The notes beneath the pieces were generated by a model. That model was not told the origin of the DNA. It worked only from the letters and a program-made list of their open reading frames with translations, and ran no database searches. This document shows, piece by piece, positions 1 to 9,724 of a stretch of DNA of 64,000 bases. The stretch spans positions 3,906,194-3,970,193 of the forward strand of contig NZ_JAMOFV010000006.1 of NCBI RefSeq assembly GCF_023656515.1. Direction: 5' to 3'. Made by a program: the position numbers and the translations under genes. This DNA comes from Clostridium swellfunianum. GTDB taxonomy: Bacteria; Bacillota; Clostridia; Clostridiales; Clostridiaceae. The first letter of the stretch is position 1; each line of letters begins with the position of its first letter.

Positions 1-1636
1 AAGTAAGCTTTGTAACCTCTGCACCACCAACCATTCTAGCAATTTCATACTGCTTTTCCTGTTGATTCATTTTTTTAACTGAGGTAAAGGTTTTTCCTTC
101 TTTGACATCTTTTGCTATAAGATAGTGTACATCAGAAATGCAAGCTATTTGAGGCAGATGAGTTACACAAAACACTTGATGTCCATTAGAAATGGAGTAC
201 ATTTTTTCGGCAACGCTTTGAGCCACTCTTCCGCTTATACCAACATCTATTTCATCAAAAATAACGGAAGGTATATGATCCTTATCTACAAACACAGTTT
301 TTAGTGCCAGCATTATTCTTGAAAGCTCTCCACCTGACACTATTCTTTCTAGTGGTTTTAGAGGTTCGCCCGGATTTGTTGAAATTAAAAATTGTACTTT
401 GTCTCCTCCAAGTTCATTAAAGCTCTCTATTAATTGAACCTCGATTTTAAAAGTACTTTTTTCAAGTCCAATATAGCTTAGCTCACTCTTTACGGATTTT
501 TCTAACTTGTCAGCAATTTTAGTTCTTATAGCATGCAGTATGTTGGCTTTATCCTTCAGCTTATCTTCTTTAGCTTTTCTTTCAAGCTTTAATTTTTCAA
601 TAATTTCACTGCTGTTTATAAGGTCATTATACTGCTTTTCAATCTTATCTCTATACTCTAGGATATCTTCTATAGTATTTCCATACTTTTTTTTATATAA
701 TCCAATCTGATAAACTCTGCTGTTTATAAACTCCAGTCTTCCTTCATCATATTGAATAGTATCCTTTAACTTTCTAATATGCTCTGAATTCTCTTCTACA
801 ATATAATAGACTTCTTCCAAATTGTCAGCAATAGGCTTTATTTTTTCCATATGCTTTTGTATGCTTCTTAATTCCTTTATAGCTACACCTAGTCCATCAT
901 AAATAGATACAGTATTTTCACTGCCGCTGTTTAATATTTCATAGGAACTACCTAAGGCTTTATTTATTTTTTCAGCATTTGCAAGCATTGAATACTCGCT
1001 TTCAAGCTCCACATCTTCGCCATTTTTTAACTTAGCTTTATTTATTTCATCAAGCTGATACCTATAGAAATCTATCAGTTTTTCTTTTTCTCCATCCTTG
1101 CCTTGAAGCTTGTTGATTTCACTTTCTATTTCAAGATATCTTCTATATACGTTTTTGTATTCTTCAAGCTCCTTCATTAACTCCTTGTCTCCAAAGGAAT
1201 CCAAATAATCTATATGGTTGGAAGACTCTAACAGATTTTGATTTTCATGTTGTCCATGGATATCTAGAAGAGTCGAGCTTACAGCCTTTATATTTGACAA
1301 TAACAGTGACTTTCCATTTATTTTTGCAACACTTTTTCCTGATTGAAAAGTTTCTCTACTTATTATAACCAAATCTTCAAAATCAACTTCAAGATCCTTT
1401 AAAACTTCTGAAGTCCTGTCGCTTTCTAATGAAAATACAGCTTCAACATAAGTTTTATCTTCGCCAGTTCTAATCAAATCCTTACTGAATTTGCCTCCTA
1501 GCACATAATTTATAGCATCTATCAGTATAGATTTACCTGCTCCTGTTTCTCCGGTTAGAACATTAAAGCCTCTATCAAAGGTTATACTAAGCCTTTCAAT
1601 AAGAGCAAAATTTGTTATATTTATCTGTAGAAGCAT
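1..1636 (-). CDS. recN: DNA repair protein RecN (partial, 3' end beyond window edge)
   Basis: SMC-like ATPase that acts early at DNA double-strand breaks. The minus-strand frame is open from an ATG at 1636 to the left edge, giving 545 codons. The family is about 560-570 residues, so only roughly 20 C-terminal residues are missing. The N-terminus reads MLLQINITNFALIERL and is followed by the Walker A motif GETGAGKSIL. The last visible part, with QQEKQYEIARMVGG, is typical of the RecN C-terminus. A perfect AGGAGG sits inside the end of argR, and argR ends 1 nt before this start, so the two are almost certainly co-transcribed and translationally coupled. An argR-recN pair is common in Firmicutes. 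Confidence 0.95.
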   Translation of the reverse strand, partial: MLLQINITNFALIERLSITFDRGFNVLTGETGAGKSILIDAINYVLGGKFSKDLIRTGEDKTYVEAVFSLESDRTSEVLKDLEVDFEDLVIISRETFQSGKSVAKINGKSLLLSNIKAVSSTLLDIHGQHENQNLLESSNHIDYLDSFGDKELMKELEEYKNVYRRYLEIESEINKLQGKDGEKEKLIDFYRYQLDEINKAKLKNGEDVELESEYSMLANAEKINKALGSSYEILNSGSENTVSIYDGLGVAIKELRSIQKHMEKIKPIADNLEEVYYIVEENSEHIRKLKDTIQYDEGRLEFINSRVYQIGLYKKKYGNTIEDILEYRDKIEKQYNDLINSSEIIEKLKLERKAKEDKLKDKANILHAIRTKIADKLEKSVKSELSYIGLEKSTFKIEVQLIESFNELGGDKVQFLISTNPGEPLKPLERIVSGGELSRIMLALKTVFVDKDHIPSVIFDEIDVGISGRVAQSVAEKMYSISNGHQVFCVTHLPQIACISDVHYLIAKDVKEGKTFTSVKKMNQQEKQYEIARMVGGAEVTKLT

Positions 1637-1637
1637 T

Positions 1638-2099
1638 TTAAGCCTCCTGTTCGCTTATCATTTTCTTAATTCTTTGTACTAACTGAGTAGCTTGCTGTAA
1701 TGTCCTAACTAAAATAAATATGGTATTATCTCCAGCTATAGTTCCAACTATTCCCTCAAAGTGAAGTGAATCAACTGCCTCCGCAGCAACAGATGCAGAG
1801 CCAGAAATTGTTTTAACAACTATGAATTTATCAACGTTTTCTACTGATAAGACTGTTTGACTAAATACACTTACCAGCTTATCTGATAAAAATTTTTCAA
1901 CAGGAGCTATTGAAGCGTATTTATACTTTCCGTTGTTTGACAATACCTTTATGAGCTTGAGTTCTTTTATATCTCTTGAAACTGTAGCTTGAGTAACATC
2001 CATTCCAATATTTTTCAGTTCTTCTGCCAATTCCTCTTGAGTCTCGATATCCTTTGAATTAATAATTTCTAATATTTTTGCATGTCTTGCAACTTTCAT
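1638..2099 (-). CDS. argR: Arginine repressor ArgR
   Basis: Arginine-responsive transcriptional regulator of arginine metabolism, hexameric in the family. The 153 residues match the usual length. The N-terminal half is a winged helix, with [16 protein letters not shown] as the recognition segment. The C-terminal half carries the arginine-binding and oligomerisation core with [14 protein letters not shown]. The start codon overlaps the nadK stop by one base (TAATG) and is preceded by AAGGTGATAAATA. The gene is sandwiched between nadK and recN in one tight operon, so its own expression follows a housekeeping operon. No ARG-box was recognised in the window. Confidence 0.95.
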   Translation of the reverse strand: MKVARHAKILEIINSKDIETQEELAEELKNIGMDVTQATVSRDIKELKLIKVLSNNGKYKYASIAPVEKFLSDKLVSVFSQTVLSVENVDKFIVVKTISGSASVAAEAVDSLHFEGIVGTIAGDNTIFILVRTLQQATQLVQRIKKMISEQEA

Positions 2100-2950
2100 T
2101 ATTTATCACCTTCACACTCTTTCGTTCTTGAGGTTATCTTTTGTCTCAGTATGCTGAAGTAATCGTAGCTTGAAAGCTTTATTAGCTTGCACCTGTATTG
2201 AGACATACTTACTGTTATCTTGTCTTCTTCAACAAGTTCTAGAGACTGCTGTCCGTCTACAGTTAAAAAAACGCTTTCATGCTTCTTCTTAACAGTTAGT
2301 CTTACCTTGCTGCTGCCATCTATAACTATTGTCCTTACTCCAAGAGAGTGAGGACATATTGGTGTAATAGACATAAGCTTTAAATTAGGATACATAATTG
2401 GTCCTCCAGCAGACAAAGAATATGCTGTTGAGCCAGTTGGCGTTGAGACAATAACACCATCTGCAGTAAAGGAGGAATAAAACCTGTCATCAATGTATAT
2501 ATCATACTTTGCCATTCTTGCAAGAGTCCCTTTAGCAAGAACAATATCATTTAAGCATACATATTTTTTTTCGCGGCCAGCACCTTCCACATTGCAGTCA
2601 AGCATTGCTCTTTCTTCTATTCTATAATCATTGTTTTTTATACTTTCCATAGCATAGCAAAATTCAGAGCTTTCTACTTCTGTTAAAAATCCAAGATTTC
2701 CTATGTTAACACCTAATAATGGTATATTAAACTTAAATATTTCTCTTGCTGTACCTAACAGTGTTCCATCTCCGCCTAAAGATATTATCATATCTAAATT
2801 GCTGGTAGACTTTTCATCAAGTCCAATAGTATCTTTAAACACCTTAATTGCCGCATCTGACATAATATCTTTGATAGTATTTTGTATAAACCTTAAAATT
2901 TCACCATTTTTGTCTTTCCCCGTATTTAAATTAATACCGATATTTCTCAT
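2099..2950 (-). CDS. nadK: NAD kinase
   Basis: Phosphorylates NAD+ to NADP+ in the cytoplasm. The family signature GGDGT is at residues 59-63, followed by [12 protein letters not shown] and the substrate-binding [15 protein letters not shown]. The frame extends to an ATG at 2962, but GGGAGGATAT lies directly before the ATG at 2950. I therefore chose the internal start, giving 283 residues (MRNIGINLN). It follows tlyA by about 20 bp and overlaps argR by one base. The order tlyA-nadK-argR-recN is a conserved Firmicute arrangement. Confidence 0.96.
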   Translation of the reverse strand: MRNIGINLNTGKDKNGEILRFIQNTIKDIMSDAAIKVFKDTIGLDEKSTSNLDMIISLGGDGTLLGTAREIFKFNIPLLGVNIGNLGFLTEVESSEFCYAMESIKNNDYRIEERAMLDCNVEGAGREKKYVCLNDIVLAKGTLARMAKYDIYIDDRFYSSFTADGVIVSTPTGSTAYSLSAGGPIMYPNLKLMSITPICPHSLGVRTIVIDGSSKVRLTVKKKHESVFLTVDGQQSLELVEEDKITVSMSQYRCKLIKLSSYDYFSILRQKITSRTKECEGDK

Positions 2951-2970
2951 ATATCCTCCCATGGACAGCC

Positions 2971-3783
2971 TTAGTTTAAATTTCCATGTGCCTCTTCTAC
3001 AATCCTGTCGATGTAATTAAGTTCAAAAGCTTCATCATAATTTTCATCTTTTGTAAAATAAACAAGATACTCTATATTTCCTTCAGGTCCCCTTATTGGC
3101 GAGTAATCCAAGCCTATTATTTTTAAATTCAATCCTTTGATAAAATCTATTATACCATAAATAACCTCTTTATGTGTTGAAGCCTCTTTAACAACACCAC
3201 GTTTGCCAACCTTTTCTCTTCCTGCTTCAAACTGAGGCTTTATGAGCGCAGCAACTTCTCCATCGGCTGCAAGCAAATTAATTACTGGCTCAATAACCTT
3301 TTTCAACGAAATAAAGGAAACATCAATACTTGCAAAATTACCAAGCTCCCCTATCTGCTCTGGAGTAACATATCTAACATTTGTTCTTTCCATACATACA
3401 ACTCTAGGATCTGTTCTAAGTTTCCATGCAAACTGTCCATAGCCCACATCAATTGAGAAAACTTTTCTGGCTCCATTTTGAAGCATACAGTCCGTAAAGC
3501 CTCCAGTAGATGCTCCTATATCAAAGCACACCTTATCCTTTAATTCTATATTAAATTTTTTGATAGCTTTTTCAAGCTTTAAGCCTCCTCTGCTTACATA
3601 AGGAAGAGACTCACCCCTAAACTCAATCTCTGAGCTTTCAAGCACCTTGTCTCCACACTTGTCAACTCTTTGACCATCTATAAAAATTTGACCAGCCATT
3701 ATACTGGCTCTGGCCCTTTCTCTTGATTCAAATATGCCTTTTTTAACCAAAAGCACATCTAATCTTTCTTTAGCTTCTGCCAT
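2971..3783 (-). CDS. tlyA: TlyA family rRNA (cytidine-2'-O)-methyltransferase
   Basis: Family members 2'-O-methylate cytidines in 16S/23S rRNA; older annotation calls them hemolysin A. Residues about 1-65 form an S4 RNA-binding domain (LDVLLVKKGIFESRERARA). The rest is an FtsJ-like SAM-dependent methyltransferase with VCFDIGASTGGFTDCML as the SAM-binding motif. The 270-residue length is normal. The start has a good AGGAGGAAGTAA ribosome site and lies 10 bp after dxs. The methyltransferase fold is clear; the exact nucleotide modified cannot be read from sequence, and a haemolysin role is not supported. Confidence 0.93.
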   Translation of the reverse strand: MAEAKERLDVLLVKKGIFESRERARASIMAGQIFIDGQRVDKCGDKVLESSEIEFRGESLPYVSRGGLKLEKAIKKFNIELKDKVCFDIGASTGGFTDCMLQNGARKVFSIDVGYGQFAWKLRTDPRVVCMERTNVRYVTPEQIGELGNFASIDVSFISLKKVIEPVINLLAADGEVAALIKPQFEAGREKVGKRGVVKEASTHKEVIYGIIDFIKGLNLKIIGLDYSPIRGPEGNIEYLVYFTKDENYDEAFELNYIDRIVEEAHGNLN

Positions 3784-3793
3784 TTACTTCCTC

Positions 3794-5695
3794 CTACAAC
3801 AGCTTTCTGATGCTGGAAGCTATTCCACTCGCATCCAATCCATAAAGCTTATATAATACGTCAACACTACCATGAGTGATAAATTCATCTTTAAAACCTA
3901 AATTTATAATTTCCATCTTGCTTCCTATGGAAGCTGCATATTGTAGCACAGCAGAACCTAACCCACCGTGTATTACATTATCTTCAACAGTAATAATGCT
4001 GAAGCCTTCATTAAGTAACTTCTTAATGAACTCTTTATCAATAGGCTTTATAAAGCAGGAATTTACTATCGTTAAATCCACAGAGCTAGGTTCAAGCCTA
4101 TCTTTTGCTAGAAGAGCATGCTGTACCATTTTTCCTGCGGCTATAACAGCAATCTTCTTTCTTGGCTTTTCAACAAACTCAGATTTATAAACTACTTCCC
4201 ACTTTCCTTTTATAAAGTTTTCTACTGGTATTAGTTCCAGATCAGTATAATCCCCGCCTCTAGGATATCTTATAGCAATTGGGTGATTTTGTTTTACTGC
4301 CCATCTAAGCATTGTTTTTAGCTCAGGTATGCATTTAGGTGTCATAATAGTCATATTAGGCATATGTGATAAGAAAGACAGGTCAAATACTCCTTGATGA
4401 GTTTCACCATCCTCACCAACAATACCAGCTCTATCTATAGCAAAAACCACAGGAAGCTTTTGAATGCAAACATCATGAAGCACTTGATCATATGCTCTCT
4501 GTAGAAATGTTGAATATACTGCAAACACAGGCTTTAATCCCTCGCTTGCCATCCCTGCAGCAAGCGTAACTGCATGCTGCTCTGCAATGCCTACATCGAA
4601 AAATCTATTAGGAAACTTTTCAGCAAACTTGTTAAGCCCTGTACCATCTCTCATGGCAGCTGTAATAGCTACTACATTCTTATGCTCTGAAGCTATCTCT
4701 ACAATCTCGCTGCCAAAGGCTCCGGAATAAGAACTGCCTCCTGAGGTACACATTTCTCCGCTGTCACAGTTAAAGGGTCCTACGCCGTGAAACTTTCCAG
4801 GATTTTTCTCTGCATACTTATAGCCTTTTCCTTTTTGAGTTACTACATGTATAATAACAGGCTCATTAATACCTTTAGCCATAGACATTACCTTTGAAAG
4901 ATCCTTAATATTATGTCCATCTATGGGACCAAAATATCTTAAGCCCATGTCTTCAAAAAGCATGCTGGGTACAATTACCTGCTTAATTCCATCCTTAATT
5001 TTTTCGATTGAATCCGCCATTCCCTTTCCTATACTAGGAATTTTTCTTAAAGTTGTATCCACCTCTTGTTTAAGTTTATTATACTTAGGATCAACTCTAA
5101 GCTTGCTTAGGTAGGTAGAAAGTCCTCCTACATTTTTACCAATAGACATTTCATTATCATTTAAAATTATAATTATTTTTGTTTTCTTATATCCAACATC
5201 GTTTAGAGCCTCTAAGGCCATTCCACCTGTTAAAGCTCCATCGCCAATCACTGCAACTACTTCATGCTTTTTCCCGCTTAAGTCTCTTGCTCTAGCCATA
5301 CCAAGCGCTGCTGATATGGAAGTACTGCTGTGTCCAGTCTCAAATCTGTCATATATACTTTCGTCTCTTTTAGGAAAACCGCTCAAACCTTGGTATTTTC
5401 TTAAAGTATCAAATTTATCTTTTCTTCCAGTAAGTATTTTATGAATATAGGCTTGGTGACCAACATCCCAAACAAGCCTGTCGTTATCAAAATCAAAAAC
5501 ATTGTAAAGGCTTAATGTAAGCTCTACAACTCCAAGATTTGAAGCCAGATGACCTCCTGTTTTAGAAACTTTATCTATTAAAAAACTTCGAATATCCTGA
5601 GCAAATTTATCTAAATCTGCAAAAGACATCTTTTTTATCACGTTTGCATCTTTATATAAATCTAGAATTTTATAATTCTCTACTATTTCTTGCAT
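3794..5695 (-). CDS. dxs: 1-deoxy-D-xylulose-5-phosphate synthase
   Basis: Thiamine-diphosphate enzyme that condenses pyruvate and glyceraldehyde 3-phosphate in the first step of the MEP isoprenoid pathway. The 633 residues contain the thiamine-diphosphate motif [18 protein letters not shown] near residue 150, the histidine-rich [16 protein letters not shown], and the transketolase-like pyrimidine-binding domain with [14 protein letters not shown]. It lies just downstream of ispA in the transcription direction, which links precursor supply and prenyl chain synthesis, but a strong terminator (5831-5871) separates the two. dxs therefore probably starts from its own promoter in the 5700-5830 interval. 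Confidence 0.97.
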   Translation of the reverse strand: MQEIVENYKILDLYKDANVIKKMSFADLDKFAQDIRSFLIDKVSKTGGHLASNLGVVELTLSLYNVFDFDNDRLVWDVGHQAYIHKILTGRKDKFDTLRKYQGLSGFPKRDESIYDRFETGHSSTSISAALGMARARDLSGKKHEVVAVIGDGALTGGMALEALNDVGYKKTKIIIILNDNEMSIGKNVGGLSTYLSKLRVDPKYNKLKQEVDTTLRKIPSIGKGMADSIEKIKDGIKQVIVPSMLFEDMGLRYFGPIDGHNIKDLSKVMSMAKGINEPVIIHVVTQKGKGYKYAEKNPGKFHGVGPFNCDSGEMCTSGGSSYSGAFGSEIVEIASEHKNVVAITAAMRDGTGLNKFAEKFPNRFFDVGIAEQHAVTLAAGMASEGLKPVFAVYSTFLQRAYDQVLHDVCIQKLPVVFAIDRAGIVGEDGETHQGVFDLSFLSHMPNMTIMTPKCIPELKTMLRWAVKQNHPIAIRYPRGGDYTDLELIPVENFIKGKWEVVYKSEFVEKPRKKIAVIAAGKMVQHALLAKDRLEPSSVDLTIVNSCFIKPIDKEFIKKLLNEGFSIITVEDNVIHGGLGSAVLQYAASIGSKMEIINLGFKDEFITHGSVDVLYKLYGLDASGIASSIRKLL

Positions 5696-5787
5696 AATTA
5701 TCTTTCCTTTATTTTATACAAATTTTAATATTCAACTAGTCTATATTAGATTATTCCCAATAATATTAAACCTATAATCTAAACAAT

Positions 5788-5817
5788 ATACTATCATTTT
5801 CAACAAGAGGATGTAAA
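5788..5817 (-). promoter_or_regulatory. Candidate promoter of dxs
   Basis: On the minus strand a TTTACA box (5812-5817) is followed after 18 nt by TAGTAT (5788-5793). It sits between the ispA terminator and dxs, where a promoter is needed. The spacing is acceptable but both boxes are imperfect, and overlapping A+T-rich alternatives exist. Confidence 0.35.
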
Positions 5818-5830
5818 GATTTTTATGCAT

Positions 5831-5871
5831 TAGAAAAGAAAAAGCGGCTAATTTTGTTTATTAGCCGCTTT
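5831..5871 (-). terminator. Rho-independent terminator after ispA
   Basis: Arms at 5841-5852 and 5860-5871 form a perfect 12-bp stem (AAAGCGGCTAAT with its complement) around a 7-nt loop. In the minus direction it runs straight into CTTTTTCTTTTCT. It ends the nusB-folD-xseA-xseB-ispA transcript. Confidence 0.9.
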
Positions 5872-5897
5872 TAATGTCATTAATATGTAATAAAAAA

Positions 5898-6770
5898 TTA
5901 AAATTCTCTCTGTAAGAGGAATAAGGATAATTCTTTCAAACTGCTGGTATCCTTAGATATCTCATCTAATAGACTCATGCACTCGTTAGTTAAATCTGTG
6001 CATATTTTCTTACAGCCTTCAAGCCCGTAAGTTGATATGAAATTCGTTTTGCTGTGCTCAGTATCAGCATTTGTATTCTTTCCGAGTAGTTCTGGATTGC
6101 CGGTTACGTCGAGAATGTCATCTTTAACCTGAAACGCAAGTCCAAGCTTCTCTCCGTACTTTGACAAAATTTCAAGCTCTTCTTCAGAAGCATTTCCAAG
6201 CATGGCACCTGTTACTATTGCAGCTTTTATAAGTGCACCTGTCTTATTCCTATGCATGTAAAGAAGCTCCTCAGTTGATATGTTCTTGCCCTCACTTAAG
6301 ATATCTACTACCTGCCCTCCGATCATTCCTTCGGCACCAGCAGCATCCGAGATACAACTACACGCTCTTAAGGTATCTATGCCTTTATAAAGACTAAACT
6401 TGAACATAATGTTCATAGCTTCATTTAAAAGCGCATCTCCAGCTAAAACAGCTATTGCCTCCCCATAAACCTTATGATTTGTAGGCTTTCCTCTTCTTAG
6501 GTCATCATCATCCATGCAAGGCAGGTCATCATGGATTAATGAATAAGTATGTATCATTTCCATGGCAGCTGCTATAGGCATAATATCCTTATAATCCCCG
6601 TTGTACATATTGTAGACTAAAAGCATCAAAACTGGTCTTATTCTCTTCCCCCCAATATTGATGCTGTAGGACATTGCTTCATATATCCTCTTATTATAGC
6701 TGCCTTCTTTATCTTTAAAATAGTCCCTTAAAAACTTTTCAACTTCTGTTTTTAAAATCTTGCTATCCAT
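5898..6770 (-). CDS. ispA: Farnesyl diphosphate synthase (geranyltranstransferase)
   Basis: Short-chain trans-prenyltransferase that builds farnesyl diphosphate from IPP and DMAPP/GPP. The 290-residue sequence has both aspartate-rich motifs: the first in SLIHDDLPCMDDDDLRRGKP near residue 80 and the second in FQVKDDILDVTGN near residue 215. The inserted DDxxxxD form of the first motif is typical of bacterial IspA. The start is 3 bp after xseB and the ribosome site GAGGAATAAC is inside xseB. A strong terminator follows. The order xseA-xseB-ispA is conserved in Firmicutes. Confidence 0.95.
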   Translation of the reverse strand: MDSKILKTEVEKFLRDYFKDKEGSYNKRIYEAMSYSINIGGKRIRPVLMLLVYNMYNGDYKDIMPIAAAMEMIHTYSLIHDDLPCMDDDDLRRGKPTNHKVYGEAIAVLAGDALLNEAMNIMFKFSLYKGIDTLRACSCISDAAGAEGMIGGQVVDILSEGKNISTEELLYMHRNKTGALIKAAIVTGAMLGNASEEELEILSKYGEKLGLAFQVKDDILDVTGNPELLGKNTNADTEHSKTNFISTYGLEGCKKICTDLTNECMSLLDEISKDTSSLKELSLFLLQREF

Positions 6771-6772
6771 TG

Positions 6773-6994
6773 TTATTCCTCATTAAGTATAAAGTTTTCT
6801 TCTTTATTGTCTGTTAAAATTTTTATTTTTCCTTCCGCCTCGTTTAAGGCTTTATAAAGCTTATTGCACAGCTTTACACCTTCTTCGTAATACTTCATAG
6901 ACTGCTCTAAGGAAAGCTGTTCACTATCCATTAAAGCTGCTATCTCTTCAAGTTTATTCATCATGCTTTCAAAGTTCTCAGTTTTCTTTGCCAT
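6773..6994 (-). CDS. xseB: Exodeoxyribonuclease VII small subunit
   Basis: Small subunit of ExoVII, which degrades single-stranded DNA to oligonucleotides. The helical core reads FESMMNKLEEIAALMDSE followed by LSLEQSMKYYEEGVKLC, the diagnostic signature. The frame opens upstream to 7054, inside xseA, but AGGAGAG at 7003-7009 favours the ATG at 6994 (73 residues, normal length) or the ATG at 7000. I chose 6994 because the family starts just before the conserved helix. It lies 16 bp after xseA and is expected to be made in excess over XseA. Confidence 0.93.
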   Translation of the reverse strand: MAKKTENFESMMNKLEEIAALMDSEQLSLEQSMKYYEEGVKLCNKLYKALNEAEGKIKILTDNKEENFILNEE

Positions 6995-7010
6995 ATACAT
7001 TACTCTCCTG

Positions 7011-8216
7011 TTACTTTTCCTCAACATATTCAAGTGCTGCTTTAACTCTGCCATCCTTTACAGTTATCAAAATATCGGTGATGCTCAAAAGGGTTTGTTT
7101 GCTGCTTACAAGTTTTCCATTAGCATCCTCTATTACTGCATAGCCTTTGTTTAAAACCTTAAGAGGATTATGAGCGTCTATAACAGCATGCAGCCTGCTT
7201 AATTCTTCCCTTTTAATTCTTAGTTTTGACTCAACCCTCATAGCAAGTCTGCTTTGCAAATTATCAATGTAGTTATACTGGTTTATTATCTTATTCATAG
7301 GGCTGTGTATCTCAAGAGTTTTCTTTAGAAGCTCTACCTTGTTATGGTTTCTTCTGAGAGTATCCTTTAAGGCACCTTCAAAGTATCCACTATATCCCTC
7401 TATCTTAACCTGTATCTCCTCTAAGCCTGGAACCGCAAGTTCTGCCGCTGCAGAAGGAGTAGGTGCTCTCATATCGCTTACAAAATCAACAATTGTAAAA
7501 TCCGTTTCATGTCCAACGCCAGTAATTATAGGTTTTTTAGAGTTAAAAACTTCATAGGCAAGCTTTTCATTGTTAAAGGCCCATAATTCTTCAATGGATC
7601 CTCCGCCTCTAGCTAGTATTATAACATCTACTTTTTCAGTGTTATTTAATATTTTTAAGCCTCTAATTATATCCTCGCTGGCATTTTCACCCTGAACCAA
7701 AGCAGGGTATAATAAAAGATCTACAGCTTTGTTTCTCCTGGTTGCTACATTTATTATATCTCTAACAGCAGCACCTGTTGGAGACGTTATTATCCCAATC
7801 CTTGCAGGATACTTTGGAATAGCTCTTTTATGTTCTAAATTAAACAAGCCTTCCCTTTCAAGCTTGTTCTTCATTTCCTGAAACTTTATATATAATTCTC
7901 CTATGCCTTCCTGCTTCATTTCATAGCAGTACAGCTGATATGCTCCGTCCTTTTCATATACGGAAACCTTGCCTTTAACTACAACGGACTCTCCATCTTT
8001 GGGTCTGAATTTTAAATTGCTAGCGTAGGTCTTAAACATTATACAGTTTATTTTGCTGTTTTCATCTTTTAAAGAAAAATACAAGTGTCCGCTGGAGTGC
8101 ATTTTAAAATTTGATATTTCACCTTTAATATTTAAGTTATTTAATATAAAATCAGCATCTATCATCTTTTTAACATAATTATTTAATGCTGAAACTGACA
8201 AAGTTTTAATATACAT
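7011..8216 (-). CDS. xseA: Exodeoxyribonuclease VII large subunit
   Basis: Catalytic subunit of ExoVII. The N-terminal OB-fold covers roughly residues 1-100. The catalytic domain follows, with IGIITSPTGAAVRDII, ILARGGGSIEELWAFNNE and GVGHETDFTIVDFVSDMRAP; these match the family's conserved Asp/His-containing core. The C-terminal part is a long coiled coil that binds XseB. At 401 residues it is of usual size. The start overlaps the end of folD by 11 bp and uses a weak GAAGAAG ribosome site, suggesting translational coupling. Confidence 0.96.
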   Translation of the reverse strand: MYIKTLSVSALNNYVKKMIDADFILNNLNIKGEISNFKMHSSGHLYFSLKDENSKINCIMFKTYASNLKFRPKDGESVVVKGKVSVYEKDGAYQLYCYEMKQEGIGELYIKFQEMKNKLEREGLFNLEHKRAIPKYPARIGIITSPTGAAVRDIINVATRRNKAVDLLLYPALVQGENASEDIIRGLKILNNTEKVDVIILARGGGSIEELWAFNNEKLAYEVFNSKKPIITGVGHETDFTIVDFVSDMRAPTPSAAAELAVPGLEEIQVKIEGYSGYFEGALKDTLRRNHNKVELLKKTLEIHSPMNKIINQYNYIDNLQSRLAMRVESKLRIKREELSRLHAVIDAHNPLKVLNKGYAVIEDANGKLVSSKQTLLSITDILITVKDGRVKAALEYVEEK

Positions 8217-9054
8217 TCTTCTTCATTGCCTCACAGGTATTTTTTATAAGCATAACTGTAGTTACGGCTCCCACGCCTCCTGGAACAGGTGTGATAAAGG
8301 AAGCCTTTTTTATTGCTTCTTCAAATAGCACATCACCCTTCATCTTACCATTCAATCTTGAGGTTCCAACGTCTATAACAACAGCAGCTTCCTTTATGTA
8401 CTCTTCAGTGATAAATTCAGGCTTTCCAAGAGCACAAATTAAAATGTCAGCACTGCTGCAAACTTTCTTAAGCTCCTCTGTTTTTGAGTGGCAAATCGTA
8501 ACAGTGCAATTTTCATTTAGTAAAAGCTGCGCCGCAGGCTTTCCCACTATATTGCTTCTACCAACAACAACAGCATGCTTTCCTTGAAGCTTCACTCCAG
8601 TTGTTTTTATAAGATGGAGAATACTTTGAGGAGTGCAGGGCACAAAACAATCTTCTCCCTTGTAGAACTTTCCTAAATTTATATCCGTTAATCCATCTAC
8701 ATCTTTCTTATAGTTTAAGCTTGAGGTAATTTTCTTTTCGTCTATATGCTTTGGAAGAGGGAGCTGGATTATTACTCCATCAACTGTTTCATCATTATTT
8801 AAGCTGTGAACAACCTCTAAAAGTTCTTCCTCTGCTATAGTCTCATCTAGAATTACGTGTCTGTTCTCAACACCAAGCTCGTCGCAAAGTTTTTTTTGAT
8901 TATTCACATAGTAAATGGATCCACCGTCATTGCCAACCAAAACAGTAGCAAGACATGGAATCCTGCCTTTTTCTAATTTAGCTTTTTCTACAAAAGTCTT
9001 TATCTCTTCCTTAATAGCTGACGCAGCAACTCTGCCATCAATTATTGACCCCAT
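8206..9054 (-). CDS. folD: Bifunctional methylenetetrahydrofolate dehydrogenase/cyclohydrolase
   Basis: Interconverts 5,10-methylene-, methenyl- and 10-formyl-tetrahydrofolate for one-carbon metabolism. The 282 residues include the active-site YVNNQKKLC (Tyr and Lys three residues apart), the DVDGLTDINLGKFY signature, the NAD(P)-binding VVGRSNIVGKPAAQLLL and the C-terminal PGGVGAVTTVMLIKNT. It is preceded by AAAGGGGGCTTT and follows nusB by about 24 bp. I looked for a tetrahydrofolate riboswitch upstream of the operon and did not recognise one. Confidence 0.96.
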   Translation of the reverse strand: MGSIIDGRVAASAIKEEIKTFVEKAKLEKGRIPCLATVLVGNDGGSIYYVNNQKKLCDELGVENRHVILDETIAEEELLEVVHSLNNDETVDGVIIQLPLPKHIDEKKITSSLNYKKDVDGLTDINLGKFYKGEDCFVPCTPQSILHLIKTTGVKLQGKHAVVVGRSNIVGKPAAQLLLNENCTVTICHSKTEELKKVCSSADILICALGKPEFITEEYIKEAAVVIDVGTSRLNGKMKGDVLFEEAIKKASFITPVPGGVGAVTTVMLIKNTCEAMKKNVY

Positions 9055-9077
9055 TTCTTAAAGCCCCCTTTTATAAA

Positions 9078-9488
9078 TTAATCATTATTTGCTTTAATCA
9101 TGCTTCCTAAAACACCGTTTATAAATTGAAAGGATTTAGGATCCGAGTACTTCTTTGAAAGTTCGATACCTTCATTAACAGCTACCTTGTTTGGTATATC
9201 CTCTTCAAAAAGTATTTCATATGTACTTGTTCTTAAGATTGCCAAATCTATTTTAGCTAGTCTATATAGCTTCCAGTTTATTAAATGCTGTTCAATTGTC
9301 TTATCTATAGTTTCTATGTTTTCCTGAACACCTTTAAGGATTCTCGTCACATACTCCATATCCACATCTGACAAGTCATTGTCTGTATGCTCTTTAAAGT
9401 TCTCTAGTATTTCACTGTAATCTTCCTTATTTATAGACATTTCAAAAAGCAGCGTCATCGCAACTTCTCTTGATTTTCTTCTGTTCAT
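9078..9488 (-). CDS. nusB: Transcription antitermination protein NusB
   Basis: All-helical RNA-binding factor that pairs with NusE/S10 on boxA in rRNA antitermination. It begins [17 protein letters not shown] and ends with the conserved [17 protein letters not shown] at 9491 is also in frame, but AGGAGGAATTTTG places the ATG at 9488 at ideal distance (136 residues). It is the first gene of the nusB-folD-xseA-xseB-ispA operon, driven by the promoter at 9616-9644, and has a 120-nt structured leader described separately. Confidence 0.94.
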   Translation of the reverse strand: MNRRKSREVAMTLLFEMSINKEDYSEILENFKEHTDNDLSDVDMEYVTRILKGVQENIETIDKTIEQHLINWKLYRLAKIDLAILRTSTYEILFEEDIPNKVAVNEGIELSKKYSDPKSFQFINGVLGSMIKANND

Positions 9489-9494
9489 CAAAAT

Positions 9495-9610
9495 TCCTCC
9501 TAATTTTTACTGCGCACGAGCAGCTTAATAAACTGTTTGCACAAATCAAGCTTCCCGTTAAAGCTCACTTAAGCCATTAATCTCCTATAAACTACGATAC
9601 TTATACCAAT
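9495..9610 (-). promoter_or_regulatory. Structured nusB leader with a start-stop mini-ORF
   Basis: Between the predicted start point (about 9609) and nusB the transcript holds an AGGAG site (9582-9586) followed by ATG-GCT-TAA at 9569-9577, a two-codon reading frame. Next come segments GAGC..TTAA (9558-9566) and TTAA..GCTC (9518-9528) that can pair over 49 nt. Smaller hairpins (CTGC/GCAG, TTTG/CAAA) lie between. I do not recognise a known riboswitch or leader class. Confidence 0.3.
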
Positions 9611-9615
9611 TATTA

Positions 9616-9644
9616 ATATTATTCCATATTTCAATTATTATCAA
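9616..9644 (-). promoter_or_regulatory. Sigma-A-type promoter of the nusB operon
   Basis: Minus strand TTGATA (9639-9644), a 17-nt spacer and TAATAT (9616-9621). Spacing is ideal and each box has one or two mismatches. It lies just downstream of the Asp23 terminator. Confidence 0.65.
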
Positions 9645-9691
9645 GTTATATATATTTATACAGCACAAAAGTTTTTTAACCACTTCTCCAA

Positions 9692-9718
9692 AGTAAAAAC
9701 CCTCTGACAAGCAGAGGG
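9692..9718 (-). terminator. Terminator after the Asp23 gene
   Basis: CCCTCTG (9700-9706) pairs with CAGAGGG (9712-9718) around a 5-nt loop. The minus-strand transcript then reads TTTTTACTTTGG. Confidence 0.85.
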
Positions 9719-9724
9719 CATTAA

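Noticed and set aside
2703-3020. Plus-strand open frame of 105 codons opposite nadK/tlyA
   Set aside because: It is the antisense of two well-supported genes, has low-complexity Ile/Ser/Leu content and no ribosome site.
9495-9610. Tetrahydrofolate riboswitch controlling folD
   Set aside because: The sequence lacks the conserved core of that class and lies before nusB, not folD; left as an unclassified leader.
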